DNA of 64,000 nucleotides from an uncultured Tenacibaculum sp. (GCA_947497895.1 CANMIL010000010.1:124001-188000); one strand, 5' to 3'; shown: positions 51,625 through 61,226, counted from the first letter of the stretch. Numbers and translations: made by a program. The notes: generated from the letters alone by a model not told the origin.

Positions 51625-51640
51625 TAATTCATAAACTATA

Positions 51641-51678
51641 AAAAAAGGGATTCAAAATATTTTGAATCCCTTTTTTTA
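51641..51678. terminator. Bidirectional intrinsic terminator
   Basis: Perfect stem AAAAAAGGGATTCAAAATA / TATTTTGAATCCCTTTTTT; an A run at the left and a T run at the right make it work both for the OmpA-like gene (+) and the DUF5694-like gene (-). Confidence 0.92.
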
Positions 51679-51700
51679 TTTTTAACTAACACAAACTGCT

Positions 51701-52738
51701 TTACTCATATTTTAATACCTTGACATCTTTAATTTGACTCAAATACTTCTCTAGAAAACCTTTATGTGAGGCACCTATTATAACTAGTATTTTCTTTCCT
51801 GAGTTACGAGCAGCAACTTTCATAATATTTCCTGTAATTTGTAAATTTCTCATTTCCCATAATGAGTGTCTTGCACGGTCAGAACCAGATGGAAAATTTG
51901 TCCTATGCCAGATCCCCCATTGAGCGTCATAATCTTGTTTTAAATATTCATCACTATTAAGAAACACATATAAATTTGATAAATCATTCGACTTAATACC
52001 TTCTTGTGCTAATCTATTCGTTTTTTCATACACTGGAAGCATGTTAATGTTCTTAAACTTTTCAGCATGGTTCTTGAAGTCATTCATAAATTCAGGATAA
52101 TATTTTAATAAAAGGGCTTCATCCTGAAAATTATCAATAGGTTCCAATTCATTAATATCGTTACGCTTCGCCAAGGAACCTGCTAAACTATAGTATTCAT
52201 TATTACTCGCAATTTCCTCCTTGATCAATCCAACAATGTACTTTTCAAAATCAGTTTTAAATACCCCATCATTATTAATGTATCCATACTGCAAAGCTGC
52301 TGAGGGCACATCGGTTACAGCTAAATAATTAAAAAGTAGTTTTTTTCTTTCTTGCGTAGATAATTTTCTGGCACTTTTTAGAACTTCTATATTTCTCTTC
52401 GCTTCCAAAAAAGTAACTTTTTTTGCTTTTTGAACAGTATCAGCTACTGCCAAATATTTATGTCCAAATGAGCCTTTAGTAATTCCATCAAAAGAACGAT
52501 CGTCTCTGGACACAATATCATTCAATAACTCACCTGACATCTTTTCAATACATACAACATCAAAATTATAAGACTCTAATTTAGAGATTACATTTTTTAG
52601 CATAGATTTCTCAAAACCTTTTATGTGATTTAAATGCTGAGTCCCTAAAATTAATACTTCTGTTTTTTTCATTTGAGCTTGGGTAACCAGGGTAAATAAG
52701 CTCGATACAATTAGTAAATTCGTTAATATACTTTTCAT
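51701..52738 (-). CDS. DUF5694-like exported protein
   Basis: 345 residues with a signal peptide (1-21, ending VTQAQ). The mature part begins KKTEVLILGTQHLNHIKGFE and continues LESYNFDVVCIEKMSGELLN; near the end KILVIIGASHKGFLEKYLSQ is conserved-looking. The G-T-x-H ... E ... G-x-x-H pattern resembles the TraB/GumN/EreA-like fold, where His and Glu residues may bind metal, and DUF5694 proteins share it. Function is not established. Monocistronic; upstream region shared with the divergent rplM operon (222 bp). Confidence 0.7.
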   Translation of the reverse strand: MKSILTNLLIVSSLFTLVTQAQMKKTEVLILGTQHLNHIKGFEKSMLKNVISKLESYNFDVVCIEKMSGELLNDIVSRDDRSFDGITKGSFGHKYLAVADTVQKAKKVTFLEAKRNIEVLKSARKLSTQERKKLLFNYLAVTDVPSAALQYGYINNDGVFKTDFEKYIVGLIKEEIASNNEYYSLAGSLAKRNDINELEPIDNFQDEALLLKYYPEFMNDFKNHAEKFKNINMLPVYEKTNRLAQEGIKSNDLSNLYVFLNSDEYLKQDYDAQWGIWHRTNFPSGSDRARHSLWEMRNLQITGNIMKVAARNSGKKILVIIGASHKGFLEKYLSQIKDVKVLKYE

Positions 52739-52866
52739 AATTATTCTATTTTGGTCAATAAAAAAGCCGCATAGATAATGTATTTGTTACCAAATTAAAA
52801 CTATTTAACAGTTAAGTACTAAGCTTAAAAACCCGGAACAGAAATAATAATTATCCTAAACTACTA

Positions 52867-52897
52867 TTTGTCAATAAAATAAATAATTGTACCTTTG
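52867..52897 (+). promoter_or_regulatory. Promoter of the rplM-rpsI operon
   Basis: TTTG (52867-52870), exactly 19 bp, then TACCTTTG (52890-52897): the full Bacteroidota sigma-factor consensus. The rplM ATG lies 63 bp downstream. Confidence 0.8.
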
Positions 52898-52960
52898 CAG
52901 ACCTTTTTAAAGGAAAAAACATAATAATAATATTTATTAACAAAAACTAATCGTGTAAAT

Positions 52961-53416
52961 ATGAACACATTAAGTTACAAAACAGTATCAGCTAACAAGG
53001 CTACCGTAAACAAAGAGTGGGTTTTAGTTGATGCGGACGGGCAAACATTAGGTCGTCTAGCTTCTAAAGTTGCAAAACTTATTAGAGGTAAGTACAAACC
53101 AAATTTTACTCCTCATGTTGATTGTGGAGACAACGTTGTAATTATCAACGCTGAAAAAATCAATTTAACAGGTAAAAAGTGGACTGATAAGTCTTATATC
53201 CGTCACACTGGATACCCAGGAGGACAAAGATCGCTTACTGCAACAGAACTTTTCGATAAAGATCCAGCTAGGATTATTGAAAAAGCAGTAAAAGGAATGT
53301 TACCTAAAAACAAATTAGGTAGCGCACTATTCAGAAACTTATATGTTTATGTAGGTTCAGAGCACAAGCAAGATGCTCAAAACCCAAAAACTATTAACCT
53401 TAACGATCTTAAATAA
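52961..53416 (+). CDS. rplM: Ribosomal protein uL13
   Basis: 151 residues, the normal L13 length. Recognisable blocks: KEWVLVDADGQTLGRLASKV, then GKYKPNFTPHVDCGDNVVII, then HTGYPGG, then AVKGMLPKNKLGSALFRNLY. It binds 23S rRNA early in large-subunit assembly. The last base of its TAA stop is the first base of the rpsI ATG, the usual rplM-rpsI coupling. Confidence 0.99.
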   Translation: MNTLSYKTVSANKATVNKEWVLVDADGQTLGRLASKVAKLIRGKYKPNFTPHVDCGDNVVIINAEKINLTGKKWTDKSYIRHTGYPGGQRSLTATELFDKDPARIIEKAVKGMLPKNKLGSALFRNLYVYVGSEHKQDAQNPKTINLNDLK

Positions 53417-53802
53417 TGGAAACTGTACACAAAATAGGTAGAAGAAAAACGGCGGTAGCTCGTGTTTATGTTTCACAAGGAAGTGGAAACATTACCGTTA
53501 ACAAGAGAGAGCTTAAAAGTTATTTCACTACACCAACTTTACAATACAAAGTTCAACAACCTTTAATGTTAACTGAAAACTTAGATGCTTTCGATATTAA
53601 AGTGAACGTTTATGGTGGTGGTGTTACTGGACAAGCAGAAGCTATCCGTTTAGCTATTACTAGAGCTTTAGTAGCTATTAACGAAGAAAACAAAGCCGTA
53701 TTAAAACCAGAAGGATTATTAACTCGTGATCCAAGAATGGTTGAGCGTAAGAAATTCGGTCAGAAGAAAGCTCGTAAGAAATTCCAGTTCTCTAAGCGTT
53801 AA
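53416..53802 (+). CDS. rpsI: Ribosomal protein uS9
   Basis: 128 residues. Starts METVHKIGRRKTAVARVYVS, followed by the core GGGVTGQAEAIRLAITRAL and the universal C-terminal tail KKFGQKKARKKFQFSKR, whose last basic residues reach the P-site tRNA. Translationally coupled to rplM by a 1-bp overlap. Confidence 0.99.
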   Translation: METVHKIGRRKTAVARVYVSQGSGNITVNKRELKSYFTTPTLQYKVQQPLMLTENLDAFDIKVNVYGGGVTGQAEAIRLAITRALVAINEENKAVLKPEGLLTRDPRMVERKKFGQKKARKKFQFSKR

Positions 53803-53923
53803 TCGTTTATTGGAACTGTTATTTTTAAAATTCAATTTTTTATTAACAGTTTAGTATCTAAATATTTCAGACGTAAAAACTACTGGAATATTGATAAAAC
53901 AGAACGTAAACACATTTATTAAA

Positions 53924-54673
53924 ATGGCAAACATTCAAGAATTATTAGAAAGTGGCGTACACTTTGGTCACTTAACTAGAAAATGGAACCCTAACATGGC
54001 TCCATACATTTATACAGAGCGTAATGGTGTTCACATCATCGATTTGTATAAAACATCTGCTAAAATTGACGAAGCTTCAAAAGCTTTACAAAAAATAGCT
54101 AACTCAGGTCGTAAAATTTTATTTGTTGCTACTAAGAAGCAAGCTAAAGATATCGTTGCTGAGAAGGCAAAAGCAGTAAACATGCCTTATATTACTGAGC
54201 GTTGGCCAGGTGGTATGTTAACTAACTTTGTTACTATTAGAAAAGCCGTTAAGAAAATGGCTTCTATTGATAGAATGAAGCAAGATGGATCTTTTGATGC
54301 ATTATCTAAAAGAGAAAAATTACAAATTAACCGTCAACGTGAAAAGTTAGAAAAGAACTTAGGTTCAATTGCTGACATGACTCGTTTACCAGGAGCATTA
54401 TTTGTAATTGACGTTAAAAAAGAACACATTGCAGTAGCTGAAGCGCAAAAATTAAACATTCCAATTTTTGCAATGGTGGATACTAACTCTGATCCAAGAC
54501 CAATTGATTTTGTTATTCCTGCAAATGATGATGCTTCTAAATCTATCGATAAAGTATTATCATATGTAACTGATTCTATAGCTGAAGGTTTATCTGAAAG
54601 AAAAGCAGATAAAGAGAAAGCTAAAGCTGAGAAGGAAGCTAACACTGAAGCAACTGCTGAAGAAACAAAATAA
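53924..54673 (+). CDS. rpsB: Ribosomal protein uS2
   Basis: 249 residues from the ATG at 53924 (MANIQELLESGVHFGHLTRK); an earlier in-frame ATG at 53891 would add 11 residues without family support. The S2 blocks WNPNMAPYIYTERNGVHIID, ERWPGGMLTNFVTI and PIDFVIPANDDA are all present; the tail is Lys/Glu/Ala-rich. rpsB and tsf are adjacent, as in most bacteria. A terminator-like hairpin lies between them, so part of the transcripts may end after rpsB. Confidence 0.98.
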   Translation: MANIQELLESGVHFGHLTRKWNPNMAPYIYTERNGVHIIDLYKTSAKIDEASKALQKIANSGRKILFVATKKQAKDIVAEKAKAVNMPYITERWPGGMLTNFVTIRKAVKKMASIDRMKQDGSFDALSKREKLQINRQREKLEKNLGSIADMTRLPGALFVIDVKKEHIAVAEAQKLNIPIFAMVDTNSDPRPIDFVIPANDDASKSIDKVLSYVTDSIAEGLSERKADKEKAKAEKEANTEATAEETK

Positions 54674-54682
54674 TTTAAATTT

Positions 54683-54718
54683 AAAGGTTTCATCACATTG
54701 AAACCTTTAGGTTTTTTT
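54683..54718 (+). terminator. Hairpin/terminator between rpsB and tsf
   Basis: AAAGGTTTCA / TGAAACCTTT stem, then AGG and a T run of seven. It could attenuate tsf relative to rpsB. Confidence 0.65.
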
Positions 54719-54762
54719 ACCTTGTACAACAAAATAATTACAACTAAAAAATAACGTTAGAA

Positions 54763-55731
54763 ATGTCAGTAAAAATAAGCGCTGCAGACGTAAAGAAATT
54801 AAGAGAAACTACCGGAGCTGGTATGATGGATTGTAAAAATGCATTAGTAGAAGCTGAAGGTGATTTTGATAAAGCAATTGAAATTTTACGTAAAAAAGGA
54901 CAAAAAATCGCTGCTAAAAGAGCAGATCGTGAGTCTACTGAAGGTGTAGCTATTACTAAAATTAGCGATGATAACACTTACGGTGTTGCTATAGTATTAG
55001 CTTGTGAAACAGATTTCGTTGCTAAGAATGATTCATTCAAACAATTAGCTGCTGAATTTGTTGATGTTGCTTTCAACTGTAAAACTAAAGAAGAGTTTTT
55101 AGCTGCTGATTTTGGTGGTGTTGCTGTATCAGAAAAATTAATCGAGCAAACTGGTGTTATCGGTGAAAAAATCGATATTACTTCTTTCGAAAGAATTGAG
55201 GCACCATATGTAGGAGCATATACTCACGTTGGTAAGATTGCTGCTATCGTTGGATTAAGTGCTGCTGTTGATAAAGCTGATGTATTAACTAAAGATTTAG
55301 CTATGCAAGCTGCTTCTATGGGGGCTACAACTTTATCTTATAAAGATTTTGATCCTGCTTATGTTGCTGCTGAAACTGAAGCTAGAATCGCTGCAATTGT
55401 AAAAGATAACGAAGAATTAGTTCGTTTAGGAAAAACTCTTAAAAACGTTCCTCAATTCGTTTCTAGATTACAATTAACAGATGAGGCTTTAGCTACCGCT
55501 GAGCAAGAAGCTAAAGATCAATTAAAAGCTGAAGGTAAGCCAGAGCAAATCTGGGATAAAATTTTACCAGGTAAAATTGAAAGATTTATCTCTGATAATA
55601 CTACTTTAGATCAAGAGCAAGCTTTATTAGATCAAAAATTCATCAAAGACGAAAAGAAAACTGTTGCTGAATACATCAAAACTTATGGTGATGTAGAAGT
55701 TAAAACTTTCGCAAGAGTTACTTTAGGATAA
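54763..55731 (+). CDS. tsf: Elongation factor Ts
   Basis: 322 residues. The N-terminal UBA-like domain starts KISAADVKKLRETTGAGMMD with the conserved CKNALVEAEGDFDKAIEILR, and the core has ACETDFVAKNDSFKQLA. It recycles EF-Tu from the GDP-bound form. The length is greater than the E. coli protein (283) but usual for Bacteroidota. It follows rpsB and ends at a strong terminator. Confidence 0.98.
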   Translation: MSVKISAADVKKLRETTGAGMMDCKNALVEAEGDFDKAIEILRKKGQKIAAKRADRESTEGVAITKISDDNTYGVAIVLACETDFVAKNDSFKQLAAEFVDVAFNCKTKEEFLAADFGGVAVSEKLIEQTGVIGEKIDITSFERIEAPYVGAYTHVGKIAAIVGLSAAVDKADVLTKDLAMQAASMGATTLSYKDFDPAYVAAETEARIAAIVKDNEELVRLGKTLKNVPQFVSRLQLTDEALATAEQEAKDQLKAEGKPEQIWDKILPGKIERFISDNTTLDQEQALLDQKFIKDEKKTVAEYIKTYGDVEVKTFARVTLG

Positions 55732-55753
55732 TTTTTATCTCTAAAAATATTTT

Positions 55754-55784
55754 AAACCATCCTTTCCTAAGGATGGTTTTTTTT
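55754..55784 (+). terminator. Intrinsic terminator after tsf
   Basis: AAACCATCCTT / AAGGATGGTTT stem with a TCCT loop, followed by a run of eight T. Confidence 0.92.
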
Positions 55785-55819
55785 ATGCTTTATTAAAAAG
55801 TATAATTAAAAAAAATGAT

Positions 55820-55827
55820 TAATTTTG
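55820..55827 (+). promoter_or_regulatory. -7 promoter element of pyrH
   Basis: TAATTTTG, an exact TAnnTTTG match, 19 bp before the pyrH ATG; no clear TTG at -33. Confidence 0.6.
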
Positions 55828-55846
55828 CGCAACTTTCTATAAAATT

Positions 55847-56554
55847 ATGCAATACAAAAGAATTCTTTTAAAACTAAGCGGAGAGGCTTTAATGGGTGAA
55901 AAACAATACGGAATTGATCCTAAAAGGCTTCAAGAATATGCTATTGAAATAAAACAAGTTGTTGACAAAGGCATTGAAGTAGCTATCGTTATTGGCGGTG
56001 GGAACATATTTAGAGGCGTAGCTGGTGCAAGCAACGGGATGGACAGAGTTCAAGGTGACCACATGGGAATGCTTGCTACATGTATCAACGGACTAGCGCT
56101 ACAAAGCGCTCTTGAAGACCAAGGAGTTCAAACTAGATTGCAAACCGCTATTGAAATTAAAGAAATAGCTGAACCTTATATCAAAAGAAGAGCTAACAGA
56201 CACCTTGAAAAAGGCAGAGTAGTTATTTTTGGTGCAGGAACAGGAAACCCTTATTTTACAACGGATACGGCCGCAGTTTTAAGAGCTATCGAAGTAAATG
56301 CTGATGCTATTTTAAAAGGGACTCGTGTTGATGGAATTTATAACGATGATCCAGAAAAAAATAAGGACGCTATTAAATTTAATAATATTACCTTTAAGGA
56401 CGTTATTGAAAAAGGACTTAAAGTTATGGATATGACCGCATTTACTTTAAGTGAAGAAAACAAACTTCCTATTATTGTTTTTGATATGAACAAAGAAGGA
56501 AATTTATTAAAACTCGTTTCAGGTGAACAAATTGGAACGGTTGTTGACAATTAA
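55847..56554 (+). CDS. pyrH: Uridylate kinase (UMP kinase)
   Basis: 235 residues. The amino acid kinase fold is clear: YKRILLKLSGEALMGEKQYG, then VAIVIGGGNIFRG, then GDHMGMLATCINGLALQSAL, and FTTDTAAVLRAIEVNAD near the nucleotide site. It makes UDP from UMP in the pyrimidine pathway; family members are hexameric and regulated by GTP/UTP. It is followed by frr after 50 bp, with a weak hairpin (CCTCT / AGAGG, about 56567-56586) in between. The order tsf-pyrH-frr is widely conserved. Confidence 0.98.
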   Translation: MQYKRILLKLSGEALMGEKQYGIDPKRLQEYAIEIKQVVDKGIEVAIVIGGGNIFRGVAGASNGMDRVQGDHMGMLATCINGLALQSALEDQGVQTRLQTAIEIKEIAEPYIKRRANRHLEKGRVVIFGAGTGNPYFTTDTAAVLRAIEVNADAILKGTRVDGIYNDDPEKNKDAIKFNNITFKDVIEKGLKVMDMTAFTLSEENKLPIIVFDMNKEGNLLKLVSGEQIGTVVDN

Positions 56555-56604
56555 TTAAACATTAATCACCTCTTTTAATAGAGAGGTTGCTAAATACTAA
56601 CGTA

Positions 56605-57159
56605 ATGAACGAAGAGATTGATTTTATTATAGATACTGCCAAAGAGGCAATGAATAAAGCTATTGATCATTTAGTAAAAGAATTAAGAAGTATTAGAGCT
56701 GGAAAGGCTTCTCCTGCCATGCTTTCAAACGTTCAGGTTGATTATTATGGATCTTCAACTCCTTTAGGTCAAGTGGCTAATGTAAACACTCCGGATGCAC
56801 GTACAATAGCTATTCAACCTTGGGAAAAGAACATGCTTCAAGAAATCGAAAAAGCTATTATGATAGCCAACTTAGGTTTCAATCCTATGAACAATGGAGA
56901 AAACATTATTATTAACGTTCCTCCATTAACTGAAGAAAGACGTAGAGAGTTAGCAAAACAAGCAAAAGCTGAAGCTGAACATGCAAAAGTTGGTATTAGA
57001 AATGCTCGTAAAGATGCCAATAATGACATCAAAAAAACAGACGTTTCTGATGACATGAAAAAAAATGCAGAAGCTGATGTGCAAACATTAACGGATCAAT
57101 ACGTAAAACAAATAGAAGAGAAACTGGCAGTAAAGGAAACTGAAATAATGACTGTTTAA
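56605..57159 (+). CDS. frr: Ribosome recycling factor
   Basis: 184 residues from the ATG at 56605 (MNEEIDFIIDTAKEAMNKAI); the upstream ATG at 56587 adds six residues that are not part of the family. Typical RRF blocks are LRSIRAGKASPAMLSNVQVD, YYGSSTPLGQVANVNTPDAR, and ELAKQAKAEAEHAKVGIRNA followed by RKDANNDIKK. It splits post-termination ribosomes together with EF-G. Co-transcribed with pyrH. Confidence 0.98.
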   Translation: MNEEIDFIIDTAKEAMNKAIDHLVKELRSIRAGKASPAMLSNVQVDYYGSSTPLGQVANVNTPDARTIAIQPWEKNMLQEIEKAIMIANLGFNPMNNGENIIINVPPLTEERRRELAKQAKAEAEHAKVGIRNARKDANNDIKKTDVSDDMKKNAEADVQTLTDQYVKQIEEKLAVKETEIMTV

Positions 57160-57182
57160 TTTCTATTTCATAGATACAAATT

Positions 57183-57212
57183 AAAAGAGTGTTTTTAAAC
57201 ACTCTTTTTTCA
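57183..57212 (+). terminator. Intrinsic terminator after frr
   Basis: AAAAGAGTGTTT / AAACACTCTTTT stem with a short loop, followed by a T run. Confidence 0.92.
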
Positions 57213-57232
57213 TTTTATTACTCTCATTTAGC

Positions 57233-57240
57233 TACCTTTG
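57233..57240 (+). promoter_or_regulatory. -7 promoter element of the MMPL/RND exporter gene
   Basis: TACCTTTG, an exact TAnnTTTG match, ending 15 bp before the ATG at 57256. The leader would be only about ten bases long. Confidence 0.6.
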
Positions 57241-57255
57241 CAAAAATTTTTTTGA

Positions 57256-59622
57256 ATGACTTTTTGGACTAAGATCGCTGGGTTTATATTGCGAAATCGT
57301 TATTTAGTACTAGTACTGATTGCTGTTATTACAGGGCTATTACTTACCCAAACAAAATACATGCGCTTTTCTTATACGGAAGCGAACCTTTTACCTACCG
57401 ATCATGAAGCCAATGTTCAATACGATAAGTTTTTGGAAATTTTTGGTGAAGAAGGTAACCTCATTATTCTTGGAGTAAAAGACAGCACAATATTTACTCC
57501 AGAAAAATTTAAAGCTTGGAACTTACTTACCAAATCTTTCGATGAATCTTCACAAGTAGATTTCACAGTTTCTATTTCCGACGTAAAGAAACTTAAAGCC
57601 AATAGGAAAGAAAGAAAATTTGAAGTTGAGCCTTTGTTCAATGGAACACCTCAAAATAGCGATGACATTGCTCAAATAAAAAAGCAACTTTTCGAAGATT
57701 TACCTTTTTATGAGAATCTTTTATATAACGATAAAGGAGTTTTACAAACTGCAATCTATCTAAAAAAAGATATAGTTAATACACCAGAAAGGGCAGACTT
57801 CATTACTGAAATACTAAAACCGCGGATCGAAGAATTTGAAAAAGTTAACAATATCGATGTTCGTATATCAGGAATGCCATACATCCGAACGTTAAACTCT
57901 CTGAACATAACACAAGAGATGGGAATCTTTGTAATCGGTGCATTATTAATCACTGCTATCATATTTTTCTTCTTTTTCCGATCGTTTAGAGCAACATTTA
58001 TAACATTATTAGTTGTTGGAATAGGTGTAGTTTGGGCTTTTGGTTTTATTGGCTTGTTCAGATATGAAATTACGGTACTTTCAGCTCTAATACCTCCGTT
58101 AATTATTGTAATTGGAGTTCCCAATGCTGTTTTCTTAATTAACAAATACCAACAAGAAGTAAAAAAACACGGGAATCAAGCAAAGTCTTTACAACGTGTT
58201 ATCTCAAAAATTGGTAATGCTACATTGATGACGAACATTACCACTGCATCTGGGTTTGCTACGTTTGTATTTGTAAAGAGTCAACTTTTAAGAGAGTTTG
58301 GTATTCTAGCTTCTGTCAACATTATAAGTATTTTCATTCTTGCATTGCTTATTATTCCAATCATCTACAGTTTTATGCCGCTTCCAGAGAAAAAGCATTT
58401 AAGTCATCTTGAAAAAAGATGGATGGAAGATGTTGTTAACTGGATGGAAAGAACTGTGAAGAAAAATCGTATTAGTATTTACATCACAACTGTGGTAGTT
58501 ATCATACTAAGTATGATTGGGCTTTATCAAATTCGAGTTTCTGGAAGTTTAATTGAAGATATGCCTAAAGGCAAGCAATTTTATAAAGACATTAAGTTTT
58601 TCGAAAGTGAATTTGGAGGGATTATGCCTCTAGAAATTTTAGTAGATACTAAGAAAGACAAAGGTGTTATGAAGTTATCTACGTTAAAGAAGATAGAAAA
58701 ACTCAATGAAACCATTGAAACTTTCCCTGAATTATCGAAACCGATCTCAGTCAACAACTTAGTTAAATACTCGAAACAAGCATATTATAACGGAAATCCA
58801 AAATATTATCAACTACCTACTGGGCAGGAGAAGAGTTATATTCTTTCGTATACTAAAAACTCCGACAGTAATTCTGGGATGCTTAAAAACTTTGTTGATT
58901 CAACAGGTAGATACGCTCGCGTTACCACTTTCATGAAAGATATTGGTACTGATAAAATGGATATTATCCAAGAGCGTTTAAACGCTGTCATAAAAAAGAA
59001 TTTCCCAGATGAACGTTTCCAAGTTTCACTAACAGGAAAGGCACTAGTATTCTTAAAAGGAACGAACTATTTGATAAAAAACTTAGTGATATCTCTATCA
59101 CTTGCCATACTGCTTATTTCGATCTTTATGGCTTGGATGTTCAGATCACCTCAAATGATTCTGATTTCTTTAATACCAAATATGCTTCCTTTATTAATTA
59201 CTGCAGGATTGATGGGCTTCTTCGATATTCCTATCAAACCATCAACTATCTTAGTTTTTAGTATTGCTTTCGGTATCTCTGTAGATGACACCATTCACTT
59301 TTTAGCGAAGTATCGACAAGAACTATTAGCCAATAACTGGAAAATCAAACCTGCTGTTTATGCTGCTCTGAAAGAAACAGGAGTTAGTATGTTTTATACT
59401 TCTATTGTTCTTTTCTTCGGATTCCTTGTATTTACGGTATCTAGTTTTGGAGGAACGATAGCACTTGGTGGTTTAGTTTCAGTAACACTCCTCTTAGCTA
59501 TGGTATCTAATTTACTACTATTACCTTCATTACTATTATCATTTGAAAAGAAAATAGCCAATAAGAAAGTACTTAAAGAAACTAATTTCAAAATTCTTCC
59601 TCCAAAAGAAGAAGACAAATAA
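57256..59622 (+). CDS. MMPL/RND family exporter (HAE3-like)
   Basis: 788 residues with 12 predicted TM helices in two repeats: TM1 (about 11-29), a periplasmic domain to about 215, TM2-6 (about 219-380), TM7 (about 408-425), a second periplasmic domain, and TM8-12 (about 620-765). The TM4 region GVVWAFGFIGLF and ALIPPLIIVIGVPNAVFLIN, and in the second half FSIAFGISVDDTIHFLAKYR with D-D in TM10, match the MMPL/HAE3 family. Such proteins move lipids or hydrophobic molecules and usually need no adaptor. Substrate unknown. It has its own promoter. Confidence 0.92.
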   Translation: MTFWTKIAGFILRNRYLVLVLIAVITGLLLTQTKYMRFSYTEANLLPTDHEANVQYDKFLEIFGEEGNLIILGVKDSTIFTPEKFKAWNLLTKSFDESSQVDFTVSISDVKKLKANRKERKFEVEPLFNGTPQNSDDIAQIKKQLFEDLPFYENLLYNDKGVLQTAIYLKKDIVNTPERADFITEILKPRIEEFEKVNNIDVRISGMPYIRTLNSLNITQEMGIFVIGALLITAIIFFFFFRSFRATFITLLVVGIGVVWAFGFIGLFRYEITVLSALIPPLIIVIGVPNAVFLINKYQQEVKKHGNQAKSLQRVISKIGNATLMTNITTASGFATFVFVKSQLLREFGILASVNIISIFILALLIIPIIYSFMPLPEKKHLSHLEKRWMEDVVNWMERTVKKNRISIYITTVVVIILSMIGLYQIRVSGSLIEDMPKGKQFYKDIKFFESEFGGIMPLEILVDTKKDKGVMKLSTLKKIEKLNETIETFPELSKPISVNNLVKYSKQAYYNGNPKYYQLPTGQEKSYILSYTKNSDSNSGMLKNFVDSTGRYARVTTFMKDIGTDKMDIIQERLNAVIKKNFPDERFQVSLTGKALVFLKGTNYLIKNLVISLSLAILLISIFMAWMFRSPQMILISLIPNMLPLLITAGLMGFFDIPIKPSTILVFSIAFGISVDDTIHFLAKYRQELLANNWKIKPAVYAALKETGVSMFYTSIVLFFGFLVFTVSSFGGTIALGGLVSVTLLLAMVSNLLLLPSLLLSFEKKIANKKVLKETNFKILPPKEEDK

Positions 59623-59697
59623 AGCAGTTATAAAATCATAACACACATTTTTAACAAAAACGCAAGGAATTCCTTCCTTTAAATAACCTTCTGTTCA

Positions 59698-59728
59698 TTT
59701 GTCAATTAGGTTCAAAAAAGTATCTTTG
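59698..59728 (+). promoter_or_regulatory. Promoter of asnS
   Basis: TTTG (59698-59701), exactly 19 bp, then TATCTTTG (59721-59728), the full Bacteroidota consensus, 30 bp before the asnS ATG. Confidence 0.8.
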
Positions 59729-59758
59729 CGTATTTTGATATTAAGAATATAGAAAATA

Positions 59759-61201
59759 ATGGAAAGAAGTAGCGTAAAAGAATTATTAGCTTCAGAAAAA
59801 TTTTTACAAGAAGTACATGTTAAAGGCTGGGTAAGAGCATTTAGAAGTAATCGTTTTATTCAATTGAATGATGGCTCTACCATAAATAATATTCAATGTG
59901 TAGTAGATTTTGAGAATACGGACGAAGCCCTTTTAAAAAGAATAACTGTTGGCGCTGCTATTTCTGTGAATGGAACTTTAGTTGAAAGTCAAGGTAAAGG
60001 TCAATCTGTAGAAGTACAAGTAACTAATGTTGAAATATTAGGAGATGCCGATCCGGATGAAGTTTCAAAAACAATTTTACAACCTAAAAGACATTCTTTA
60101 GAGGTTTTAAGACAACAAGCACACTTAAGAGTTCGAACAAACACCTTCAGTGCGATTATGAGAGTACGTTCTGCACTATCATTCGCAGTTCATCAGTACT
60201 TCCAACAAAACGGATTCTACTATGTAAACACACCAATTATTACAGGATCTGATGCGGAAGGTGCTGGAGAAATGTTTAAAGTAACAAACTTTGAAACTAA
60301 CAAAGCTCCACTAGATGAAAACGGTAATGTAGATTATAGTCAAGACTTTTTTGGTAAAGAAACCAACTTAACGGTTTCTGGACAATTAGAAGCGGAAACC
60401 TATGCTATGGCCTTAGGAAAGGTATATACTTTTGGACCTACATTTAGAGCTGAAAACTCGAATACAACAAGACACCTTGCTGAATTTTGGATGATTGAGC
60501 CAGAGGTTGCATTTAACGATTTAGATGCAAACATGGATTTATCTGAAGACTTCATTAAATATGTTTTAAAGTATGTTTTAGATAACTGTCAAGATGATTT
60601 AAACTTTTTAAATGATCGCTTAGCAAATGAAGAAAAAACAAAGCCTCAAGCGGAAAGAAGTGATATGACTTTACTTGAGAAACTTCATTTTGTTGTTGAT
60701 AATAACTTTAAAAGAGTTTCGTATACAGAAGCTATCGATATCTTAAGAAATTCGAAACCTAATAAAAAGAAGAAATTTCAATACCCAATTAACGAATGGG
60801 GCGCTGATTTACAATCGGAGCATGAGCGTTATTTAGTTGAAAAACACTTTAAATGTCCAGTGATATTGTTTGATTATCCTGCGAATATTAAAGCCTTTTA
60901 CATGCGTTTGAATGAAGACGGAAAAACTGTTCGTGCTATGGATGTTTTATTCCCTGGTATTGGTGAAATGGTTGGAGGTTCTCAAAGAGAAGAGCGCTTG
61001 GACGTTTTAAAACAAAAAATGGCAGAACTAGATATTGAGGAAGAAGAAATGTGGTGGTATCTAGATACCAGAAAGTTTGGTACAGCTGTACACTCTGGAT
61101 TTGGTTTAGGTTTTGAACGTTTAGTATTATTCACTACAGGTATGAGTAATATTAGAGACGTGATTCCTTTTCCAAGGACACCTCAGAACGCAGAATTCTA
61201 A
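59759..61201 (+). CDS. asnS: Asparaginyl-tRNA synthetase
   Basis: 480 residues. An N-terminal OB-fold anticodon-binding domain (VKGWVRAFRSNRFIQLNDGS) is followed by a class IIb catalytic domain with FYYVNTPIITGSDAEGAGEM, GQLEAETYAMALGKVYTFGP, FRAENSNTTRHLAEFWMIEP, and motif 3 GLGFERLVLFTTGMSNIRDV ending FPRTPQNAEF. Absence of an insertion typical of AspRS and the presence of EFWMIEPE point to AsnRS. It is transcribed from its own promoter and ends at a terminator before rpoN. Confidence 0.98.
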   Translation: MERSSVKELLASEKFLQEVHVKGWVRAFRSNRFIQLNDGSTINNIQCVVDFENTDEALLKRITVGAAISVNGTLVESQGKGQSVEVQVTNVEILGDADPDEVSKTILQPKRHSLEVLRQQAHLRVRTNTFSAIMRVRSALSFAVHQYFQQNGFYYVNTPIITGSDAEGAGEMFKVTNFETNKAPLDENGNVDYSQDFFGKETNLTVSGQLEAETYAMALGKVYTFGPTFRAENSNTTRHLAEFWMIEPEVAFNDLDANMDLSEDFIKYVLKYVLDNCQDDLNFLNDRLANEEKTKPQAERSDMTLLEKLHFVVDNNFKRVSYTEAIDILRNSKPNKKKKFQYPINEWGADLQSEHERYLVEKHFKCPVILFDYPANIKAFYMRLNEDGKTVRAMDVLFPGIGEMVGGSQREERLDVLKQKMAELDIEEEEMWWYLDTRKFGTAVHSGFGLGFERLVLFTTGMSNIRDVIPFPRTPQNAEF

Positions 61202-61226
61202 AAAAATCATAAAACTGAATAATTAC

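Noticed and set aside
53811..53852. Terminator between rpsI and rpsB
   Set aside because: AACTGTTA / TAACAGTT arms exist, but the loop is long, there is no T run after the stem and the stem is only 8 bp.
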